From: CAWBRT01 sp963814745
Lineage (GTDB): Bacteria; Acidobacteriota; Terriglobia; Terriglobales; Acidobacteriaceae
Assembly: GCA_963814745.1 (NCBI GenBank)
Contig: CAWFEA010000016.1
Location: 124,001-188,000, forward strand
Direction: 5' to 3'
DNA: 64,000 nucleotides
The notes beneath the pieces were generated by a model. The model was given only the letters and a program-made list of their open reading frames with translations, made no database searches and had not been told where the DNA came from. The position numbers were made by a program, and so were the translations under genes. Positions 27,369 to 37,419 of this stretch are shown here, piece after piece (the first letter of the stretch is position 1; each line of letters opens with the position of its first letter).

Positions 27369-28629
27369 CGCCCACTGCTCAGCCTTCTACGCTGGCGCCG
27401 ATGACGCGGGCAGTGGAAGACGACGCTCTCACGAGGAATAGGACTGCGCAGTCGCTCCGGCAAGCTTCTCGACGGATCGATCCAGCGCCAGGCGAGTGTC
27501 TGCGGATTCTGCATGTATTCACACGATTGGGCACCGGCGGGATGGAGCACGGCGTGCTCAAAATCGTTACCGGATTGGATCGAAAGCGCTTCCAGCATCG
27601 ACTTTGCGTGTTGCGGGGCGATGATGGAGGTGCCGCTGTATTAACCCGCTTCGCGATGGCTTGCTGATTGCGCCACGCACGGGCCTTGCGGCACAGTTGC
27701 CGTTATGGTGGCTTGTACGCGTGATGAGAGCGTACCGGCCACACATCGTTCATTCTCGAAACTGGGGCGCAATTGAAGCGGTCGCAGCGGCAAAGCTGGC
27801 GGGTGTACCGATCATAATCCACAGTGAGCACGGCTACGAAATCGAGATGCTCGACGGATTGCCGCTACGGCGAAGACTTCTCCGACGTTTGCTGTACGGG
27901 GTGGCAGATGCGGTCTTCACCGTAACAAAGGATCTGAGGAACTTCCACGCACACGAGACGTGGACGAAAGCCGAGAAAATTCGCGTCGTTTACAACGGAG
28001 TCGATACTCAGCGCTTTTGCCCCGATCTGGCCGCTCGCCATCGCTGGCGAGCAAAGCTTGGGTTGGGAAACAGCATAACCGTGGGATCGGTTGGCCGGAT
28101 GGTTCCAATCAAAGATTACGGCACTCTGCTGGAGGCGGCGATCGCTGTCCTAGAAAAAGGCGTCGATCTACGAGTCATTCTGGTCGGAGATGGTCCCGAG
28201 TTGCCGCGCTTGCAGCAACGGGCTCAATCTTCTTCGCTGCTTGCCAACTCTGTCTCTTTCGCCGGCGCCTGCGATGCAGTTCCGGAACTGCTAAATGCCA
28301 TGGATGTATTTGCTTTGCCGTCGCTGCACGAAGGTATGTCAAACACGCTCTTGGAAGCGATGGCGACCGGATTGCCGGTCCTGGCGACGCGGGCCGGGGG
28401 GAATCCAGAAGTAATGTCTGACGGCATCCATGGATGGCTTTTTGCGCCGCGCAACGTGCCTGAGCTGGCCGACAGGATCTACCAACTTGCGACGGACAAC
28501 GCCATGTTGATGCAGTTTGGCCGTGCGGCGCGGCAACATGTTGTCGAGCAGTTTGGCCTGGAGAGCATGTTGAGACGTTACCAATCTTTGTATCTGGAAC
28601 TGGCCGCGCAAAGCCGACTAACAAATTAA
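27365..28629 (+). CDS. GT4 glycosyltransferase, exosortase-associated (single frameshift)
   Basis: Two frames together make one GT-B glycosyltransferase of about 420 residues. The first (27365-27666) carries the N-terminal nucleotide-fold start ILHVFTRLGTGGMEHG. The second (open from about 27650) carries HIVHSRNWGAIEA, HSEHGYE, VYNGVDTQRF, VGSVGRMVPIKDYGTL, ILVGDGPE and LPSLHEGMSNTLLEAMATG (nucleotide-sugar binding). The frame changes near CGCTTCGCGATGG (27649-27661); one extra base there would restore a continuous LTRLRDGLLIAPRTG. The protein resembles the TIGR03088 exosortase-system sugar transferases. The lesion is either a real null mutation or a sequence error; the rest is well conserved, which favours a recent or artefactual change. 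Confidence 0.85.
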
Positions 28630-28642
28630 GAACGGAGCAGTT

Positions 28643-30518
28643 ATGTGCGGAATTACTGGCCTATTCGAATACAACCGAACTGAGCCGATTGACCGCGACA
28701 TTATTCACCGAATGAACGAGACCTTGCGGCACCGCGGTCCGGATGACGGAGGTGTGTTCGTCGGACCGGGTATTGGATTGGGACATCGGCGGTTATCAAT
28801 CATCGATTTGGCCGGTGGTCATCAGCCCCTTTCCAACGAAGACGGAACTATCTGGGTGCTGCTGAACGGTGAAATCTATAACTATCCTGAATTGCGTCAG
28901 CAGCTCGTCACGCATGGCCACCGCTTTGCGACGAAGTCGGACACGGAGGCGATCGTTCACCTTTATGAAGACTACGGCCAGGACTGCTTTACGAAGTTGA
29001 GAGGCATGTTCTCGATCGCCATCTGGGACAGCAAAAATCGCACGCTCCTGCTGGCCCGTGATAGGGTCGGTAAAAAGCCGCTATTTTATGCGGCTGACGA
29101 GAAACGCATCCTGTTCGGCTCCGAACTTAAAGCATTGCTTGCGGCGGACGGTTTCTCGCCGGCTATTGATGCAGAGGCCGTTTCCGATTATTTCTCTCTC
29201 GGCTATGTGCCCGCACCCAAAACGATTTATCGCAATGTCCGAAAGGTTCGACCGGGACACTACCTCGTCGTTTCGCGCAGAGGACTGGAGGAGCGGCAAT
29301 ACTGGGATATCTCTTTCGGCCAGGTGAAGAATCGCAGCGAAGAGGAATGCTGCGAGTCTCTTGCGCCATAAGCTCTGTGAGGCCACGCGCATCCGTCTGA
29401 TGAGCGATGTTCCGTTGGGTGCCTTTCTAAGCGGCGGCGTAGACTCCTCCAGCATTGTTGCCATGATGGCCAAACTGATGACAATGCCCGTTACAACTTG
29501 CTCGGTCGGCTTCGATGAGCAAGAGTACAATGAGACTGATTTTGCTCGTCAGATTGCCCAGCGATTCCACTCCGACCATCACGAGCAATTAGTGCAGCCC
29601 AATGCACTGGAGATCATAGATAAGTTGGCTTGGCACTACGATGAGCCATTTGCCGATTCTTCGGCGATTCCCACCTATTACGTATCTTATGTGGCCCGGC
29701 AGCATGTAACTGTCGCTTTGGGCGGGGATGGTGGCGACGAGAACCTTGCCGGATACCGGCGTTACCTATTCGATCGCACCGAGAACCAGATGCGCGCCTT
29801 TCTCCCTGCCTCGCTCCGCCGGATAGTCTTTGGCCCACTTGGAAAAGTGTACCCTGCACTTGCTTGGGCACCCCGCGTGTTCCGAGCCAAAGCGACCTTC
29901 CAGAGCCTTGCGCGAAGTCCTCTGGAAGGGTACTTTAACTCCGTTTCAATCTTCCGGGCCGATGAGAAGCCGCGTTTGTTCTCATCAGATTTCCGCCAAA
30001 GCTTGCGGGATTACGACTCCATCAACGTTCTTCAGGAGCACTATGATCGCGCCGGAACGGACGATCCGCTCTCCCGGATTCAGTACGTGGACATGAAGAC
30101 CTACCTCACCGACGATATTCTCGCCAAGGTCGATCGAGCTAGCATGGCAGTTTCGCTGGAAGTCCGCGCGCCACTGCTAGATCATGAATTTATGGAGCTG
30201 GTCGCGACAATTCCATCGTCGCTGAAATTGCGTGGGCGGACGGGTAAATACATCTTCAAGAAAGCGTTGGAAGATACTCTACCGCAAGAAATTCTGTATC
30301 GCCCGAAGCAGGGCTTTGCGATTCCGCTGAATCGATGGTTTCGCAAGGAACTGCGTGACTTGGCATACGAGAATCTGTTTGGCGGACAAGACGAGTTTCT
30401 CAACCAGACTTACTTGAAAACGATCTGGGATGAACACCAGGCAGGGCGCTTTGATCGCTCGGCGTACCTGTGGGCCGTCCTGATGTTCCGCAAATGGAGA
30501 CAGGTATTTCACAATTGA
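28643..30518 (+). CDS. Exosortase A-associated amidotransferase 1 (asparagine synthase family; single frameshift)
   Basis: Two frames form one protein of about 625 residues. The first (28643-29371) is the class II glutaminase with catalytic Cys2 (MCGITGLFEY), RHRGPDD and LNGEIYNY. The second (29361-30518) is the synthetase domain with PP-loop FLSGGVDSSS and later VALGGDGGDENLAGY and SLEVRAPLLDHE. The frame changes near TCTCTTGCGCCAT (about 29356-29368); dropping one base restores ESLRHKLCEA. It is the dedicated amidotransferase of XrtA EPS loci and probably amidates a uronic-acid or amino-sugar carboxylate. The start is 14 bp after the glycosyltransferase stop. Confidence 0.88.
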
Positions 30519-30524
30519 GGTGAT

Positions 30525-32411
30525 ATGAGCGGCATTTGTGGAGTCTGTGAGATAGGGGCTGCGATTGGCCGCGAGTCAGCGGCGGCGATGAGGGCCTCGC
30601 TTGTGCTACCAGGCGAGCTGGAACCTCAGGTTGTTGCTGGCCGTTCGTTTGCATTCGGAGTCGCCCGCCGCTGGCCCGGGCAAGAATTGGCAAGTGTTCC
30701 TGGCGTTCACATTGCAGCTAATACCGACTTGGTGGACACTAGCGAGCTGAAGGCTCTCGTGAGCCGCCATGGCGTTGATTCAGCCGAACTTCGCAATACG
30801 GAACTGATAGCTTGGGCGTACAAATTTGCAGGGATGGAGTTTCTGAAGTTCTTGTCCGGCGCATTTGCGCTGGCGTTGTGGAACGAAGAAAACCAAACTC
30901 TCACGCTCGTAGTTGACCGTTTTGGAATCAATAGCCTGTACTGGAGTGTGGTGGGTGAGCGTATTTTGTTCGCTTCCCGCCCGGCGGCCATTGCGAGAAC
31001 GTGCGAAACCATGCCGGACGTTAATCCCGCCGCCGTTGTGCAATACTTAATCTTTAGTACTGTTCCAGCTCCACTGTCGATCTTCCGTGGGATACAGCGG
31101 CTGCGCCCCGGGCATTTCCTCGAATTTAAGGCGGGGCAGCACAGAGAGCACCGCTACTGGGATATGGGGTATCAGGAAACCTCGGGCCGCACCGAACGGT
31201 ATTGGGCCACTGAAGTTCGAGATCGCATTAGGCATGCCGTACATCGGCATCTGGACGGCTGTACAGCGAACAAAACTGGCGCATATCTCAGCGGCGGAAC
31301 GGACAGCAGTAGCGTAGTAGCTTTTATCGACGAACGCCAACATCCAGTCAACACGTTTTCAATCTATTTTGCGGATCCGCGCTACAGTGAGATCGGATTC
31401 GCCAGGACTACAGCGACACAATTCAAAACGCGCCATTTTGAAAGGGTACTCAGCGCAGACGATGCACTGAAGGTCATCCCTAAGATCGCCGAGTACTACG
31501 ACGAGCCCTTCGCTAACTCCTCAGCGATTGGTGGGTACCATTGCGCGTTGCTGGCACGCGAGCATGGGGTTGACGTCTTGCTAGGCGGCGACGGCGGCGA
31601 TGAACTGTTTGCCGGCAATGAGCGCTACGCGACGGACAAAGTGTTTCAACTTTACCAGTGTATCCCAGTATGGTTGCGCCGCTGGCTTCTTGAGCCCGCC
31701 GTGCGACTGCTGCCGGAAACAGACAGAATTATTGGCCTTCCACGGCGCTATATTCGGCGTGCCAGTATTCCGAATCCGGCTCGGATTTTTTCCTACAGTT
31801 TTTTCTTGAGTAACGATGCGGTTGAAATTTTCGAACCTGCTTTTCTTGAACAAGTGCCACGAGACGAATGGTTGAGCATTGCCGAGGATCATTTCCGTAC
31901 GCCTGCGGCAAGCGAGTTGAATCGGTTCCTCTATATGGACGTGAAGATGACCCTAACGGACAACGATATCCCGAAGGTATCCGGGACTGCGGAACTTGCG
32001 GGCGTCAAGGCGCGCTATCCGTTGCTGGACCATCGACTTGCCGAATTTTCTGGAAGCATCCCAACTCGCCTGAAGCTCAAGGGCTTTGAAAAGCGGTACA
32101 TCTTCAAGAAAGCTATGCAAGGAATATTATCGGACACTGTTCTCTTTAAGAAAAAACATGGGTTTGGAGTCCCGTTGTCCTCGTGGCTTCTCCAGGACAA
32201 GAAGATGAATTCATTGATGAAAGACGTTCTTTGCGACCGCGGTACCTGCCAACGGGGAATCTTTCGTCCCAAGTTTCTGGAGACGCTGGTGGATCTGCAT
32301 CGCCGTGAGCACACCGCGTTCTATGGCGAAATCGTCTGGTACTTGCTAGTGCTGGAAATGTGGCGGCGCAAGAATGCAGCATCGATGCGAGGGTTTGCTC
32401 TTGCAGATTGA
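30525..32411 (+). CDS. Second asparagine synthase-like protein, Ser in place of catalytic Cys2
   Basis: A 628-residue paralogue of the preceding gene, starting MSGICGV. Ser occupies the nucleophile position and a Cys stands at residue 5. The PP-loop is LSGGTDSSS (from Ser256), followed by LLGGDGGDELFAGNERY and KARYPLLDHR. It probably retains ATP-dependent acyl-adenylate chemistry but not glutamine hydrolysis, using ammonia, another amine donor or ammonia released by a partner. It starts 6 bp after the amidotransferase stop. Confidence 0.85.
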   Translation: MSGICGVCEIGAAIGRESAAAMRASLVLPGELEPQVVAGRSFAFGVARRWPGQELASVPGVHIAANTDLVDTSELKALVSRHGVDSAELRNTELIAWAYKFAGMEFLKFLSGAFALALWNEENQTLTLVVDRFGINSLYWSVVGERILFASRPAAIARTCETMPDVNPAAVVQYLIFSTVPAPLSIFRGIQRLRPGHFLEFKAGQHREHRYWDMGYQETSGRTERYWATEVRDRIRHAVHRHLDGCTANKTGAYLSGGTDSSSVVAFIDERQHPVNTFSIYFADPRYSEIGFARTTATQFKTRHFERVLSADDALKVIPKIAEYYDEPFANSSAIGGYHCALLAREHGVDVLLGGDGGDELFAGNERYATDKVFQLYQCIPVWLRRWLLEPAVRLLPETDRIIGLPRRYIRRASIPNPARIFSYSFFLSNDAVEIFEPAFLEQVPRDEWLSIAEDHFRTPAASELNRFLYMDVKMTLTDNDIPKVSGTAELAGVKARYPLLDHRLAEFSGSIPTRLKLKGFEKRYIFKKAMQGILSDTVLFKKKHGFGVPLSSWLLQDKKMNSLMKDVLCDRGTCQRGIFRPKFLETLVDLHRREHTAFYGEIVWYLLVLEMWRRKNAASMRGFALAD

Positions 32412-34695
32412 TATCATTACGAACGAATCCGAGCTCCAGCTGTTGCGGGACGAGTGGAATGCTCTGCTTCAGCGCAGCACCGCCAACACGGTGTTCCTGA
32501 CCTGGGAGTGGATTTCGTCATGGTGGTTCAGCTATGGGCGAGGTAGACAACTCTGCGTTCTGGTAGGACGCGACCGCCATGGTTTTTGCCAGGGGATTGC
32601 CCCTCTGTACATCGAATCACATCGCTGCCTTGGCCGCTCGTTGCGACGCTTACGGTTCATCGGAGACGGATCGTATGATTCCGATTACCTGGATTTTATT
32701 GTTGATCGCGAGTACGAACCGGAGTCGCTGTCGCAGCTTCTTGAGAAACTCATCTGCTTGGATGGTTGGGACGTTGCCCAACTGAATGAAATTCCTTCGC
32801 GCAGTGCCACCGTTGCCCTTCTGTCTGAACGCTTTGATAATACCAGGTTTTATTTTGCACGAAACGAGGTGCCGTGTCCGGCACTGACGCTGCCCAATCG
32901 CTGGGAGGATTACGTGCGGATGCTGCGCCCGCGCTTCCGCACCGCCATACGCGCTGCTCTGCGCAATATGGATCAGTGGCCCGGAGGCTTGGAAACCGTT
33001 ACCTGCGAGGCGCAGCTCGACGAGTGGCTTGAAGAATTGTTTGCGCTGCACGCGAGCCGGTGGGAGATACGCAATCAGAACGGCGTCTTCGCTAAGACGG
33101 AGAAGCGCGAGTTCTACCGCACCTTGTCGCGCGCTCTGTTGCGCCGAGGCTGGTTGCATTTTACCCGCTGGCGCATTCAGGATGTTGCACTGGCATACCA
33201 GTTTGGCTTTGTTTACGGCGGCACGTACTTCCACCTGCAGGAAGGCTTCGACCCGGCAAGTTCTCACGTCGCCCCGGGTCTGAGCCTTCGCGCATCGGTA
33301 ATCCGTGACCTGATCGCCGCCGGCGTAACGAAGTACGACTTCCTCGGCGGCACAGGAAGACATAAGACGGATTGGGCTGCGACCATCAACACAAGCCTGC
33401 GATTCGCCATTGCTCCTCGCACACAAGCCGGTTTCTCCTATATACAATTTCCTGCCATTCTTGAGGCTGCGAAACAGAGAATTAAGCCCCTAGTGCCCAC
33501 ATTTTTTCTTAATGCGCGGAAGCGATTGAGTGAGCGACCGCCGCGACTGGTCGAATCGGACGGCGAAAAAAGCTCGCCCAAAAAGATTCGAGACAGAGCC
33601 GCACACGCTCTACTTAAGTCTGGAACGATGTTCATTGCCGGCAGACTGGCCAGGACACATGAACTGACTTTATCGCCTGGATTCATGTTGAGGAGGCGCA
33701 CAGGACCTAAGTTCGTCATTCTTAGCTATCATCGGGTTGGAACAGACGGCGTGCCTCTGTATTGCAAGATGAGACCCGAAGTGTTTGACGCGCAGATGCA
33801 GTTTATCAGTTCGAACTTTCCTGTAGTCTCGATCGATGACATGTTGGAGGGCCTGCACTGTTCAGACGGAACACGTACCGGAGTTGCGGTCACTTTCGAT
33901 GACGGATATCTTGGCACATACAGTGAGGCATTTCCGATCCTTAAGAAGTACGGCATACCTGCAACGGTTTACCTGGCAGCGAAATGCATCGAGACAGGAG
34001 CGATCGAGTGGTACGATCGGGTTTTCCTCGTGCTAAGACATTATCCGGCTGAAAAAATGGATATTCTTCTAGACCGTCCTCGTCAACTTGAACTGCACTC
34101 ACCGCAGGCGAGAATACAATCGGCTGCGATGCTAGTTGGCTACCTGCGGCGCTGCGCCGATTGGAGGCGCCGGGAAATCTGTGAATTTCTGGAAACGCAA
34201 GTGAAGATCCCAGAGGCTGAGATAAGCGGGTCGATGATGACTTGGGACCAGGTACGCGAAATGCATGCGTCAGGTGTAAGCTTTGGGTCGCACTCCATGA
34301 CACACCGCGTCCTAAGCCGCCTGCCCGCCGCCGATCTTGAACATGAACTAGCGGCATCGAAGGAACTTATTGAACGGAGGCTTGCGGCTCAGGTCAGGCA
34401 CTTCGCGTTTCCGTTTGGCAAACGAGCCGATTATGGCCGAACTGCCGCGGAATTGCAGCGGTTCGGTTACCGGTCAGCCGTGACCACGGAGTGGGGAGCG
34501 AACGACCGAATGTCATCTCCGTTCGAATTGCGGCGCATGTTGACCGGAGGCGACGAAACGATTGAAACGTTCGCCTTCCAACTTACCCGACTCCTGTTGC
34601 TGTCCTGTCCGAGACAGCAGAACGGAGCAAGTATTGAGGTATCGAAAGTTTTGCACAGCGAAAGCTCTCACGCGACGAACGTCGCACTGGATTAA
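32374..34695 (+). CDS. Fusion: FemAB/GNAT-like N-terminus with NodB polysaccharide deacetylase C-terminus
   Basis: A 773-residue bifunctional protein. Residues about 12-375 form a GNAT/FemAB-like acyltransferase (TWEWISSWWF, LRPRFRTAIRAALRNM, YDFLGGTGRHKTDW). Residues about 435-740 are a NodB-type deacetylase: FVILSYHRV, catalytic TFDDGY (Asp509, Asp510), the metal-binding pair H640-x3-H644 in GSHSMTH, and RHFAFPFGKR. XrtA loci usually carry FemAB and deacetylase as separate genes. N-deacetylation plus N-acylation by one chain would swap the acyl group on amino sugars; this is inferred. TTG 32401 after GCGAGGG may be the true start; either start overlaps the previous gene. Confidence 0.85.
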   Translation: MQHRCEGLLLQIDIITNESELQLLRDEWNALLQRSTANTVFLTWEWISSWWFSYGRGRQLCVLVGRDRHGFCQGIAPLYIESHRCLGRSLRRLRFIGDGSYDSDYLDFIVDREYEPESLSQLLEKLICLDGWDVAQLNEIPSRSATVALLSERFDNTRFYFARNEVPCPALTLPNRWEDYVRMLRPRFRTAIRAALRNMDQWPGGLETVTCEAQLDEWLEELFALHASRWEIRNQNGVFAKTEKREFYRTLSRALLRRGWLHFTRWRIQDVALAYQFGFVYGGTYFHLQEGFDPASSHVAPGLSLRASVIRDLIAAGVTKYDFLGGTGRHKTDWAATINTSLRFAIAPRTQAGFSYIQFPAILEAAKQRIKPLVPTFFLNARKRLSERPPRLVESDGEKSSPKKIRDRAAHALLKSGTMFIAGRLARTHELTLSPGFMLRRRTGPKFVILSYHRVGTDGVPLYCKMRPEVFDAQMQFISSNFPVVSIDDMLEGLHCSDGTRTGVAVTFDDGYLGTYSEAFPILKKYGIPATVYLAAKCIETGAIEWYDRVFLVLRHYPAEKMDILLDRPRQLELHSPQARIQSAAMLVGYLRRCADWRRREICEFLETQVKIPEAEISGSMMTWDQVREMHASGVSFGSHSMTHRVLSRLPAADLEHELAASKELIERRLAAQVRHFAFPFGKRADYGRTAAELQRFGYRSAVTTEWGANDRMSSPFELRRMLTGGDETIETFAFQLTRLLLLSCPRQQNGASIEVSKVLHSESSHATNVALD

Positions 34696-34697
34696 AA

Positions 34698-36023
34698 ATG
34701 CGCGATGCTTTCTTTCTAACCATCGTCTTCGCGGGTGCTCCAATCTGCCTATTTCGGCCTTACTTTGGCATTCTGCTATGGATTTTCATTAGTATTATCA
34801 CTCCGGGAGGCCTTGCTTGGGGATTCGCTGCGCAGATACCCAGCGCGCTAATTGTTGCGGTGGCGACGCTACTCGGTACATTCGTTGCTGCGACAAACAT
34901 GCGGTTCTTGCCTAAGCAGATGCTGTTGTTCTTGTTGTTGTGGGGTTGGTTCGGAGTTACCTATGTGCACGCGACCCAGGTTGAGCTATTTTCGCCGCAT
35001 ATGGCCGAAAGTCTTCGGCAATTGGAGGAGGTCAGCAAGATTTTGTTGATGTCTTTTTTGACCGTTTTGCTGGTCACCTCGAAAGAAAAGCTTAGATGGC
35101 TGCTTCTGGTCACGACGTTTTCTCTCGGACTACTCGCCGCGAAAGGAGCGATCTGGGGAATAGTTACAATGGGTCAGTGGCGCGTTTATGGAACACCCGG
35201 GTCTTTTATCGGCGATAACAACGATTTCGCACTGGCTCTCAACATGACTCTCGCAATGCCTTTCTTCCTTGCACATGAGGAACGAAATGCAAAAATGCGT
35301 TTCGTACTTCGGTTCCTGTTTGCCGCCAGCGTCATCTGCGTCGTCCTGAGTTATTCGCGAGGGGGGTTGCTGGGACTCGCAGCAGTGCTCGGCGTCATCG
35401 CGGTCAAGTCGCAACGCAAGTTACTTGCGGTCTTCCTGCTGTGCATCATCGCTGTCGGATTGGTGACCCTCACGACGGATGCGTGGAAAAACCGCATGGG
35501 CGAGTTTCTTCATGGCGATCTGGACCAGTCTGCCATCTCGCGCCTCAATACCTGGGACTTCGCTTGGCGGCTTGCAAGAGCGTATCCCATCACGGGTGGC
35601 GGATTTGCATGCTTTACTCCAGAGCTAATTGCTAGATTTAAACCAGAGTTCCACGAAGCGACTACTCACGGCCCCCACAGCATCTACTTTCAGATTCTCG
35701 CTGAGCATGGGTTCGTCGGGCTGGCATTTTTTCTCAGCTTGCTGGGAAGCTGTTGGTATATGCTGCGGCGCCTCCGGAAGAGATCGAGAGGGCAGCCCGG
35801 TCTCGAATGGGTATCGAACTACTCCCATATTATTGAAGTGGGCTTTGTAGGATACCTCGTGGGAGGAGCCTTTCTGGGCAGGGCGTATTTTGACTTATTT
35901 TACGAACTGATTGCCTGTGCCGTGATCATAACAATTGTCTACTCCCGAACCGTCGCTGTGAACATGCGGGCAACGCAGTCGCTTCCGCCGGAAGAAAGCT
36001 CGGGCGCCGCGAAGACATTCTAG
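34698..36023 (+). CDS. O-antigen ligase-like membrane protein, exosortase A-associated
   Basis: A 441-residue polytopic protein with about 10-12 hydrophobic segments and a large loop around 260-335. That loop carries RLNTWDFAWRLARAYPITGGG and GPHSIYFQILAEHGFVGL, the Wzy/WaaL signature region with the conserved histidine. It resembles the putative O-glycosylation ligase of exosortase A loci (TIGR03097). It either polymerises the repeat unit or transfers polymer onto a protein, possibly the PEP-CTERM substrate. It starts 2 bp after the deacetylase stop and is the last gene of the tight operon. Confidence 0.9.
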   Translation: MRDAFFLTIVFAGAPICLFRPYFGILLWIFISIITPGGLAWGFAAQIPSALIVAVATLLGTFVAATNMRFLPKQMLLFLLLWGWFGVTYVHATQVELFSPHMAESLRQLEEVSKILLMSFLTVLLVTSKEKLRWLLLVTTFSLGLLAAKGAIWGIVTMGQWRVYGTPGSFIGDNNDFALALNMTLAMPFFLAHEERNAKMRFVLRFLFAASVICVVLSYSRGGLLGLAAVLGVIAVKSQRKLLAVFLLCIIAVGLVTLTTDAWKNRMGEFLHGDLDQSAISRLNTWDFAWRLARAYPITGGGFACFTPELIARFKPEFHEATTHGPHSIYFQILAEHGFVGLAFFLSLLGSCWYMLRRLRKRSRGQPGLEWVSNYSHIIEVGFVGYLVGGAFLGRAYFDLFYELIACAVIITIVYSRTVAVNMRATQSLPPEESSGAAKTF

Positions 36024-36096
36024 ATTTACGGTCGCGAGTGCACGCCGCATCGGGGAAGATCGCAGTCACGTACAGAAGATTTGGAGGTACCTCCGT

Positions 36097-37284
36097 ATGT
36101 CATTGAGCCGAATTACAAACGGGCTGGCACGGTTCCTTATAATAATGTTTCTCGCGGTCGTTGCTTTTGGCGAGAATGCGGCCTGGACCACAGAGACGGT
36201 CAACAAATCTGGAAGGGGAGTATCGATAGCAGTCGATAGAGACGGAAATCTACACGTAAGTTATGTCCTCGATACTGGCGATATAAAATATGCTTTTCGG
36301 CCCTCGCGGTCATCGCGTTGGTTCGTTATGGATGTTGCCCACGGAGTTCCGTATTATGGGCATGGGGGAGGTGCGTTCACCCGGATCGTTGTGTCTCCTG
36401 ATGGTGATCCCAGGATCTGCTACACGTCGCCCGTGATCTATGCAAGCTATTCGGCCGGGAAATGGCACGTAGAAAAAGTAGGCGTCCCCGGTGGCGGGTA
36501 CGCCTGCGGAATTGCAATGGGGCTGGATGGAAATCCGCACTTGAGCTGGTATCAGGAAAGAGATGGCACGGAAGATTTCTATCTACATTTGAAGTACGCA
36601 GCTCTAAAGAATGGAGCCTGGTTGCTGAAGACTGTTGATTTCGATAAAGCGACCGGTAAATGGAACCAGCTCGTGCTTGATTCCCGTGGTCTGCCACATA
36701 TTTCCTACAGCGCTTACGCCGAAGGACAATTGAAGTACGCAGTGTTTGATGGCAAGCAATGGAATCTCACGACCGTTGATAGCGGCGGTGTAGGCATGGG
36801 GAACGCGCTCACTTTGAATTCGAAGGGCGAAGCCTATATCGTCTATTTTCGTGCAGACGAACTGAGGTTCGCACGACAAAACGGGGATAAATGGTCAACT
36901 GAGAAGATTGCCACGGTGATGCCGCGGGGAGTTAGTTTCGACGAATACCGGAGCTCGATCGCTGTGGATAGCCACGATTTGCCCCACATCAGTTACGAGG
37001 ATGGGGGCGCGGTAGTATATGCTCACTACGACGGTCAGAAATGGGTAAGGGAAGTGGTATCGTCGTCGGGGGCTGAACAGATTCTATTCAACACGATAGC
37101 GATCGGCCCGGACGATTCGGTCTACATTGTTTATCGGAATCCTGTTAACGGATCGGTGACTGTGGCTACACGTCAACGGACAACGCAGCAGATCTCAATT
37201 GAGAAAGGAAGAAACGGCACTGGTCAGCACGAGAAAGCAAGGGCTGATGCATCTGGCGGCGACTTAGGTAGTACAGCCAGGTAG
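36097..37284 (+). CDS. Secreted beta-propeller-like repeat protein
   Basis: A 395-residue protein with a signal peptide (about 1-25) and five to six repeats of about 50 residues. Each has the pattern 'G-x-PHISY ... LKYA ... G-x-W': GNLHVSYVLDTGDIKYAF, GNPHLSWYQERDG, GLPHISYSAYAEGQLKYAVF, GEAYIVYFRADELRFARQ, DLPHISYEDGGAVVYAHY. This looks like an extracellular propeller without obvious catalytic residues. The start is supported by GGAGGT at 36084-36089. The C-terminal 30 residues are polar. I do not recognise a specific function. Confidence 0.75.
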   Translation: MSLSRITNGLARFLIIMFLAVVAFGENAAWTTETVNKSGRGVSIAVDRDGNLHVSYVLDTGDIKYAFRPSRSSRWFVMDVAHGVPYYGHGGGAFTRIVVSPDGDPRICYTSPVIYASYSAGKWHVEKVGVPGGGYACGIAMGLDGNPHLSWYQERDGTEDFYLHLKYAALKNGAWLLKTVDFDKATGKWNQLVLDSRGLPHISYSAYAEGQLKYAVFDGKQWNLTTVDSGGVGMGNALTLNSKGEAYIVYFRADELRFARQNGDKWSTEKIATVMPRGVSFDEYRSSIAVDSHDLPHISYEDGGAVVYAHYDGQKWVREVVSSSGAEQILFNTIAIGPDDSVYIVYRNPVNGSVTVATRQRTTQQISIEKGRNGTGQHEKARADASGGDLGSTAR

Positions 37285-37419
37285 GAATAACCGAGCCATT
37301 GAAAAGTTAAGCACTCAACCGACGCTAGACAATCGGTAGGTCTGGAACCGCAAAACACAGCCTGATTATAGTCGCTTGTTTTGGACTGCAGTTGGAAAAG
37401 TTAGTTATGGTGCGCGGTC

